This document shows positions 5,281 through 5,905 of a DNA stretch of 5,905 nt, in pieces. The notes beneath the pieces were generated by a model. The model worked only from the letters and a program-made list of their open reading frames with translations. It did not search any database and was not told the origin of the DNA. The DNA comes from an uncultured Solirubrobacteraceae bacterium (lineage in GTDB: Bacteria; Actinomycetota; Thermoleophilia; Solirubrobacterales; Solirubrobacteraceae). The stretch spans positions 1 through 5,905 of the forward strand of contig CADCVT010000308.1 of NCBI GenBank assembly GCA_902806215.1. The letters are read 5' to 3'. The position numbers and the translations under genes are program-made. Each line of letters opens with the position of its first letter. Position 1 is the stretch's first letter.

Positions 5281-5905
5281 ATGATGATCGTGATGCAGCC
5301 GGCAGCGACGGAGGAGGAGATCCAGTCGGTCGTCGCTCGCGTCGAGGCCGTCGGAGCGCACGTCCACCTCAGCCGTGGCGAGGAGGTGACCGTCATCGGC
5401 GCCGTGGGCGACCGCGAGCACGTCGCCCGTCTCGGGCTCGACAGCGCGCCCGGCGTCGACAAGGTCGTCCCCATCCTCAAGCCGTACAAGCTCGCCTCGA
5501 CCCAGCTCAAGCACGGCGCGCCGTCGGTGCTCGAGATCGGCGGCAAGAAGATCGGCGGCGAGCACTTCGCGCTGATCGCCGGGCCGTGCACCGTCGAGTC
5601 GCGCGACCAGACGCTCGAGACGGCGCGCATCGTGGCCGCGGCCGGGGCGACGATGCTGCGCGGCGGCGCCTACAAGCCGCGCACGAGCCCGTACGCCTTC
5701 CACGGCCTGGGCGAGGCCGGTCTCGAGCTGCTCGCCGAGGCCAAGGCGCGCACGGGCCTGCCGATCGTCACCGAGCTCATGGACCAGCGCGACCTCGAGC
5801 CGGTCCTGCAGGTCGCCGACGTGATCCAGGTCGGCGCGCGGAAAATGCAGAACTACACCCTGCTCACCGAGCTCGGCCGCGCAGGCCGCCCCGTCCTGCT
5901 CAAGC
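5281..5905 (+). CDS. aroF: 3-deoxy-7-phosphoheptulonate (DAHP) synthase, type I-beta (partial, runs off right edge)
   Basis: The first 208 codons are present and the frame is open at the edge; family members have about 340 residues. It condenses phosphoenolpyruvate with erythrose 4-phosphate, the first step of the shikimate pathway, in the cytoplasm. Residues 1 to about 65 form the ferredoxin-like regulatory domain typical of the Thermotoga/Bacillus-type I-beta enzymes (MMIVMQPAATEEEI, then SRGEEVTVIGAVGD), which in characterised relatives mediates feedback inhibition by Tyr or Phe. The catalytic barrel begins with FALIAGPCTVES (96-107), with Cys103 the expected metal ligand, then RGGAYKPRTSPYAFHG (127-142), containing the PEP/E4P-binding Lys132 and Arg134, and IQVGARKMQNY (182-192). 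The start is 5281, but ATG 5284 gives the more family-typical MIVM. The leader upstream suggests attenuation by aromatic amino acids, so control may act on both synthesis and activity. The choice between aroF and aroG as symbol is convention. Confidence 0.92.
   Translation, partial: MMIVMQPAATEEEIQSVVARVEAVGAHVHLSRGEEVTVIGAVGDREHVARLGLDSAPGVDKVVPILKPYKLASTQLKHGAPSVLEIGGKKIGGEHFALIAGPCTVESRDQTLETARIVAAAGATMLRGGAYKPRTSPYAFHGLGEAGLELLAEAKARTGLPIVTELMDQRDLEPVLQVADVIQVGARKMQNYTLLTELGRAGRPVLLK

Overview
The window is very GC-rich, with strongly G/C-biased third codon positions and long spurious antisense ORFs. Together with a DUF1963 gene, an HNH_repeat protein and starts that look nearly leaderless, this points to a high-GC actinobacterium. 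The HisC-like N-terminus resembles Thermoleophilia/Solirubrobacterales proteins, but that assignment is inference from memory.

Left part, minus strand (1-1665). A DUF1963 (YwqG-like) protein gene (1665 to 946) is followed by a 200-bp gap. The gap holds a well-spaced promoter (-35 TGGACA, 17 bp, -10 TACTTT), a possible 36-codon ORF starting only a few bases after the predicted transcription start, and then the start of a larger gene (743 to beyond the left edge). That larger gene begins with an HNH_repeat (homing-endonuclease-associated repeat) domain and runs into a long Arg/Ala/Glu-rich helix built partly from a 61-residue tandem repeat.

Right part, plus strand (1655-5905). A HisC-type aminotransferase gene starts head-to-head with the DUF1963 gene. 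The two ATG codons can share a single CATG, so there is no intergenic space. Thirty-six bases after it comes a 744-residue secreted alpha/beta hydrolase starting with GTG. A 263-bp leader region then precedes a type I-beta DAHP synthase (aroF/aroG-like), which is cut by the right edge.

The most interesting element is that leader. It encodes a 23-residue peptide whose second half contains six aromatic residues (Phe, Tyr, Tyr, Tyr, Trp, Phe). Its stop codon overlaps a perfect 10-bp hairpin, and other complementary segments lie up to the DAHP synthase ribosome-binding site. This is the architecture of a ribosome-mediated attenuator that senses aromatic amino acids and controls the first step of their synthesis. 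An inverted repeat over a possible -10 element just upstream could add a second layer of control. HisC-type aminotransferases can act on aromatic keto acids, so the aminotransferase and DAHP synthase may serve the same pathway, with the secreted hydrolase as an unrelated neighbour between them.
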